Shown here: positions 60,298-64,000 of the stretch, in pieces
Layout of the letters: each line of letters begins with the position of its first letter
Position numbering within the stretch: position 1 is the first letter of the stretch
NCBI RefSeq assembly: GCF_900129765.1
Contig: NZ_FQWU01000004.1
Coordinates: 299,629 to 363,628, forward strand
DNA from: Massilia sp. CF038
Lineage (GTDB): Bacteria > Pseudomonadota > Gammaproteobacteria > Burkholderiales > Burkholderiaceae_D
Reading direction: 5' to 3'
Length of the DNA stretch: 64,000 nucleotides
Notes under the pieces: generated by a model
What the model saw: the letters and a program-made list of their open reading frames with translations, nothing else
Database searches by the model: none
What the model was told of the DNA's origin: nothing
Position numbers and translations under genes: made by a program

Positions 60298-60420
60298 GTT
60301 GTGCCGTTTTACCCATCCGCGCGCGTCGATTTGGCGCATCCTGCAAGTCCTTTCCATTTGCCATCGGCATGTCATATTGACGCGCTATCGTTGCCGCTTC
60401 TCTCACCATTCGGAGGCGGC

Positions 60421-63114
60421 ATGGTATCGACAGGCAGACGCGGTTTCTTGGGCATGGCAGCGGCAGCAGCAGGCACTTCGATGCTGCCTGCAGTGATACG
60501 CGAGGCGCTCGCGGTCGAAGCCAACAACGTCACCGGCACACTGGCCGACGTTGAGCATGTGGTCATCTTCATGCAGGAAAATCGTTCGTTCGACCATTAC
60601 TTTGGCACCATGTCCGGGGTGCGTGGCTTCGATGATCCGCGCGCCATTACTCTGCCTTCTGGAAAACCTGTCTGGTACCAGCCAAATACCGGCGGCCCCG
60701 ATGTACTGCCTTTCCACTTCGATGTGAAAAACACCAGCGCGCTGTCGGTGGGCACCAATCACTCATGGAAAGGTTCGCAGCAAACCTGGCAAGGCTGGGA
60801 CGCATGGGTCCGCCAAAAAACGGCCTTGTCGATGGGCTACTTCGACCGCGCCGATATTCCCTTCTATTACGCCCTCGCCGACGCCTTCACAATTTGCGAT
60901 GCCTACCACTGTTCCATTTTTGGGGCGACCGATCCCAATCGCATGTTCATGCTTACCGGTACCAATCAGAACTGGATTGCCAGCATGGGCAGCTTGTACA
61001 ACATCAGCCAGAACGGCCACTACAACAACGATCCTGCCAAGGACAATGTGAGCGCCACGGTCACGGCGTCGGCGCCGAACTGGACCACGTATGCGGAAAC
61101 GCTGGAAGCGAACCGCATCAGCTGGAAGGTGTACCAGGAGTGGGACAACTACGGCGATAACTATCTGGCCTATTTCCGCAACTTCCGGGTGAACGCGGAT
61201 GGCAGCCGCTTGAGCAGCAACTCTGCCCTGTACCAGCGCGGTCGCGCGATTGCGCCGGGTTCTAACGAAGGCAACAGTGCCGGCACCCGCGGCGACTGGC
61301 TGGTCAACCAGTTTGCGGACGACGTGCGCAATGGCACGCTGCCCGCGGTGTCGTGGATTTGCGCGCCCAACGATTACACCGAGCATTCGCCCAATTCGCC
61401 CAACGCCGGCGAGAACCTCAGCGCACGCCTGCTGGCCGCACTGGTGGCCAATCCCGCCGTCTGGTCGAAGACGGTGTTTCTGCTGACCTATGACGAAAAC
61501 GACGGCTTCTTCGACCATATGCCGGCACCCGTGCCACCGCTCACGCCTGCGATGGGCCGCACGACCCTGCCCGATGTGGGCAAATACGAGAATTACCAGG
61601 GCGTGCCCGTGGGACTGGGCCCGCGTGTACCCATGCTGATCGTTTCGCCGTGGACCAAGGGCGGCCGCGTGTGCTCTCAGCTGTTTGACCATACCTCGCA
61701 GTTGCGGTTCCTGGAAGAGTGGCTGGTTGCGCGCGGCAGAGCGCGCAATTCCATTGCCTGCGCGCAGATTTCACCGTGGCGGCGCGCTGTCTGCGGCGAC
61801 CTGACCAGCGCGTTTGACTTCAAGAATCCGAACACAGGCTGGCCTGCCAGTGTGCCAAAGCAAACGACCTACACACTGGTCAATGGCAAGCCCACGCCAG
61901 TGCCGCCACAACAGCAAAGTCTGCCGCGCCAGGAGCGCTGCAGTGATTCGAGCAACACCCGGCCAGCCTGTGCACTGCCTTATCGCCTGGGCGTCGACGC
62001 GACGGCAAACCTGACCCGCCTCGCAGTCGACCTGCGCAATACCGGCAGCAGCGGGGCTGCCTTCATTGCTTACTCCAGCGTGCGCAGCGATGGCCCCTGG
62101 TATTACGCGGTGGAAGCTGGCAAATCGATCGAAGCGGAAACCTGGAACTTCAACACGCCCAGTTACGAACTCAGCATCCATGGTCCGAACGGATTTTTGC
62201 GCCAGTTCAAGGGCAGCACCGCAGCGGGCACGGCGCGCCCGGAATTGCGGGTGGCTTACGATGCGGCGCTGCCCGGCGTGGTGCTGTACCTGTCGAACAT
62301 GGGCGGCGCCGCGTCGTGCACGCTGACCGTCAGCGACAACGCTTACGGCGCAGCGAGCAGCACCGTGATTGTTGGCCCATCGGCGACGGTGGCGCTGACC
62401 AGGCCACTCAGTGCCAGCTTCGGCTGGTATGACTTCAGTATTCGCAGTAGCAGCGACGGCCAGTTCCTGCGCCGCATTGCCGGCCATGTTGACACGGGCG
62501 CGGCAAGCCGCACCGATCCGATGATCGGGACCAATCGTACTCAGCAAAGCGCCCTGTCGGCCAGGAGCGGCTATGTACATCGCGGGATGGGCTTTCCGCT
62601 GGCGTATGCGGCCCCGGCAGGCAAGCTCGATTTGAAGAACTGGATAGGCATTTACGCTGCCGGGAGCAGTCCCGGCAATGGGAGCGCGGTGGCCTGGTCG
62701 TATGTTCCGCAGCAAAGCGGCAGCTGGATCGCTGACACCACGGGCTTGCCGGTGGGAGACTACAACGCCTGGTACCTGTATCGCGACGGCTACGAGGCAT
62801 TGGGCGGACCTGTTCCATTTTGCGTCACGGAACTCATCACCAATACCACTGCTTCGTTTGCGCGCGGCGAGGCGGCAGTGCTGACCTTCGCCTTGCCAAC
62901 CAGCCGCGTGAGGGCCAGAAACTGGATCGGCTTATGGGCGGCAGGAAGCGAACCTGGCACCACTAAATGGCTGGACTGGAAATACATCACCAGCGCGCGC
63001 GGGAGTGCCAGCTTCGAGACCAGCAAACTAGCCCCGGGCAACTATGCAGCCTGGATGTTGTTCGATGACGGCTACCAACTACTTGGCGGCCCTAGCCCAT
63101 TTCGCATCGTCTAG
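60421..63114 (+). CDS. Tat-exported phospholipase C with two extra C-terminal repeats
   Basis: An 897-residue phosphoesterase of the PlcN/acid phosphatase superfamily. It opens with a twin-arginine signal, GRRGFLGMAAAAAGTSML. The catalytic domain has FMQENRSFDHYFGTMSGVRG, GATDPNRMFMLTGT and TYDENDGFFDHMPAPVPP. Two DUF756-type domains follow (about residues 510-690). Beyond the usual end near 700 lie two similar segments, around NWIGIYAAGSSPG (about 737) and NWIGLWAAGSEPG (about 829), each ending in LGGP-PF. It hydrolyses phosphatidylcholine-like lipids outside the cytoplasm. GGAGG precedes ATG 60421. Confidence 0.92.
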   Translation: MVSTGRRGFLGMAAAAAGTSMLPAVIREALAVEANNVTGTLADVEHVVIFMQENRSFDHYFGTMSGVRGFDDPRAITLPSGKPVWYQPNTGGPDVLPFHFDVKNTSALSVGTNHSWKGSQQTWQGWDAWVRQKTALSMGYFDRADIPFYYALADAFTICDAYHCSIFGATDPNRMFMLTGTNQNWIASMGSLYNISQNGHYNNDPAKDNVSATVTASAPNWTTYAETLEANRISWKVYQEWDNYGDNYLAYFRNFRVNADGSRLSSNSALYQRGRAIAPGSNEGNSAGTRGDWLVNQFADDVRNGTLPAVSWICAPNDYTEHSPNSPNAGENLSARLLAALVANPAVWSKTVFLLTYDENDGFFDHMPAPVPPLTPAMGRTTLPDVGKYENYQGVPVGLGPRVPMLIVSPWTKGGRVCSQLFDHTSQLRFLEEWLVARGRARNSIACAQISPWRRAVCGDLTSAFDFKNPNTGWPASVPKQTTYTLVNGKPTPVPPQQQSLPRQERCSDSSNTRPACALPYRLGVDATANLTRLAVDLRNTGSSGAAFIAYSSVRSDGPWYYAVEAGKSIEAETWNFNTPSYELSIHGPNGFLRQFKGSTAAGTARPELRVAYDAALPGVVLYLSNMGGAASCTLTVSDNAYGAASSTVIVGPSATVALTRPLSASFGWYDFSIRSSSDGQFLRRIAGHVDTGAASRTDPMIGTNRTQQSALSARSGYVHRGMGFPLAYAAPAGKLDLKNWIGIYAAGSSPGNGSAVAWSYVPQQSGSWIADTTGLPVGDYNAWYLYRDGYEALGGPVPFCVTELITNTTASFARGEAAVLTFALPTSRVRARNWIGLWAAGSEPGTTKWLDWKYITSARGSASFETSKLAPGNYAAWMLFDDGYQLLGGPSPFRIV

Positions 63115-63129
63115 TTGCCGCTTGCGTGG

Positions 63130-63828
63130 TCAGGGGCGCGGTCGGAGCGACTCGCGCGCGAGCGCAACCATGGAGGCATCCGGCGGCGGCCCAGGCAGTG
63201 CAAGACCGTTGACGTTCAAACCGCCCAGCGTCGCGAACATGGCTGTCCGCGCGGCGCCAAAGGCGGTGACGCGGTTGATCAAATCGGGCCAGTCGGTGAA
63301 TTTTTTCTTGCCGCGTTCGTGGACCATGTCGGCGGCGATCTGCGCGTCGAGTCCGAACGCATTGGCCAGATCGGCTTCGGCAGCCGTGTTCGCATCGAGC
63401 CTGCGGAACGGGATTTGCGGAGGCTCGTCGGTGGGCGGCTTTGGGGTCTGCAATTGGGCGGCGATAGCTTGCAGTTCCGCGGTTTCTTTTTCGCGGGCTG
63501 CCTGAGCAATGCGTGCCGCTTCCACGCGCACGGCTTCGGCCTGCGCAGCGGGCGTATGTTCGGCCTGGTACTTTGCTTTGGCTTCTGCAACCTGCTTGAA
63601 CGAGGCTTTTTCAATGCAGTCGTGCAGCTTGTTCACGACATAGCCGTCTTCCATGGCCTGATTACGCCTTTCCACCGTTTTTAGCGGAGCACCTTCGCAT
63701 AGGGCCGCGTATTGCGGCGCCAATTCCTTGTCCAGCATGCGATTGCGTAGCCATTCGGGACCGGCCACCGCCGCATAGAGCAGCAAGACGATGACAATCG
63801 GGACAACGCGGAGCAGGTTTTTAGGCAT
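63130..63828 (-). CDS. Membrane-anchored protein with helix-hairpin-helix domain
   Basis: A 232-residue protein. An N-terminal transmembrane anchor (LLRVVPIVIVLLLYAAVAG) is followed by a charged alanine-rich helix (about residues 75-125, AKAKYQAEHTPAAQAEAVRV) that may be a coiled coil, and a C-terminal ComEA-like helix-hairpin-helix domain (LDANTAAEADLANAFGLDAQ, FTDWPDLINRV). The HhH would be outside the cytoplasm if the anchor is a standard N-in helix. Function unknown; DNA or protein contact is possible. ATG 63828 or GTG 63846; no ribosome site at either. Lies just beyond the end of an rRNA operon. Confidence 0.75.
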   Translation of the reverse strand: MPKNLLRVVPIVIVLLLYAAVAGPEWLRNRMLDKELAPQYAALCEGAPLKTVERRNQAMEDGYVVNKLHDCIEKASFKQVAEAKAKYQAEHTPAAQAEAVRVEAARIAQAAREKETAELQAIAAQLQTPKPPTDEPPQIPFRRLDANTAAEADLANAFGLDAQIAADMVHERGKKKFTDWPDLINRVTAFGAARTAMFATLGGLNVNGLALPGPPPDASMVALARESLRPRP

Positions 63829-63864
63829 AGTGGATGAATTTTGCACGTGACGAATCGCAAGGCG

Positions 63865-63898
63865 AAAAAAAACCCCAGAAGCATTTCTGCTCTGGGGT
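63865..63898 (-). terminator. Intrinsic terminator of the rRNA operon
   Basis: On the minus strand ACCCCAGA pairs with TCTGGGGT around GCAGAAATGCT, with an 8-base T-run. It begins 16 bases after the 5S rRNA 3' end. Confidence 0.92.
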
Positions 63899-63913
63899 CT
63901 TTCTCTTATAACT

Positions 63914-64000
63914 AGCCTGACGATAACCTACTTTCACACTGGTTGCAGCACTATCATCGGCGTAAGCTCGTTTCACGGTCCTGTTCGGGATGGGAAGGGG
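63914..64000 (-). rRNA. rrf: 5S ribosomal RNA, 3' part
   Basis: Read on the minus strand, the sequence contains CCCATCCCGAACAGGACCGTG, shortened here, and then CGCCGATGATAGTGCTGCAA and GTGAAAGTAGGT, the universally recognisable loop C/D and helix IV-V parts of bacterial 5S rRNA. About 87 of some 115 nucleotides are inside the window. The rest of the operon (23S, 16S) should lie to the right. The 3' end is placed at GTCAGGCT by comparison with the E. coli molecule. Confidence 0.95.

Noticed and set aside
63847..63913. tRNA gene near the rRNA operon end
   Set aside because: Only the terminator hairpin and the 5S 3' flank are present; no cloverleaf or anticodon arm.

Overview
The window is a GC-rich, densely coded stretch of ordinary chromosome. 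Protein families and gene orders suggest a betaproteobacterium, most likely Oxalobacteraceae (Massilia/Telluria, Duganella or Janthinobacterium type). The indicators are an aruC-aruF-aruG-astD-astB arginine operon with the large NAD-type glutamate dehydrogenase, queA-tgt-yajC-secD-secF, an Atm1-type exporter, and many secreted hydrolases. This placement is inferred from the proteins and was not computed. The right edge enters an rRNA operon (5S rRNA, minus strand). I see no prophage, intact insertion sequence, CRISPR array or tRNA.

Layout. 1-8.5 kb (minus): arginine catabolism by the succinyltransferase route, leading into the 5' part of an NAD-glutamate dehydrogenase, with no astE in view. 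8.2-8.5 kb: a large palindrome plus direct repeats. 8.5-14.3 kb: a GlxA/ArgR-like regulator, an EamA exporter, a MarR regulator coupled to a small unknown protein, an HDOD protein, gluconokinase with a possible GntR operator, a glutathione transferase and a WYL regulator. 14.3-22.4 kb: secF-secD-yajC-tgt-queA, then divergent recG. 22.4-25.6 kb: a three-gene signalling operon of an unknown small protein, a double-domain KaiC-like ATPase and a hybrid histidine kinase. 25.7-30.3 kb: an oxidoreductase, DUF3025, pyrC and two unknown exported or anchored proteins. 30.3-35 kb: an orphan amino-acid ABC ATPase, a dicarboxylate/amino-acid symporter, a periplasmic amidohydrolase and a periplasmic asparaginase. 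35-45.3 kb: a diguanylate cyclase, DUF2339-DUF3999 membrane proteins, an Atm1-type ABC exporter, an acyl-CoA thioesterase and a PhoD-type phosphatase. 45.3-49.1 kb: two tandem fadD paralogs plus a duplicated fadD tail between two palindromic repeats. 49.3-63.8 kb: mostly secreted or degradative enzymes, namely a lipoprotein aminopeptidase, a molybdopterin oxidoreductase, an M20 amidohydrolase, a PagL-like deacylase, an esterase-like phytase-family protein, two tandem M28 aminopeptidases, a phospholipase C with extra C-terminal repeats and a helix-hairpin-helix protein.

Functional picture. Amino-acid use recurs: arginine to glutamate and on to 2-oxoglutarate, asparagine to aspartate with a likely uptake carrier beside it, and secreted peptidases. 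A dispersed 84-97 bp palindromic repeat occurs five times in intergenic positions, at gene ends and in one coding 3' end. It is the main structural feature not explained by genes. The closest thing to a less-described system is the KaiC-like/hybrid kinase operon; I see no convincing large novel system.
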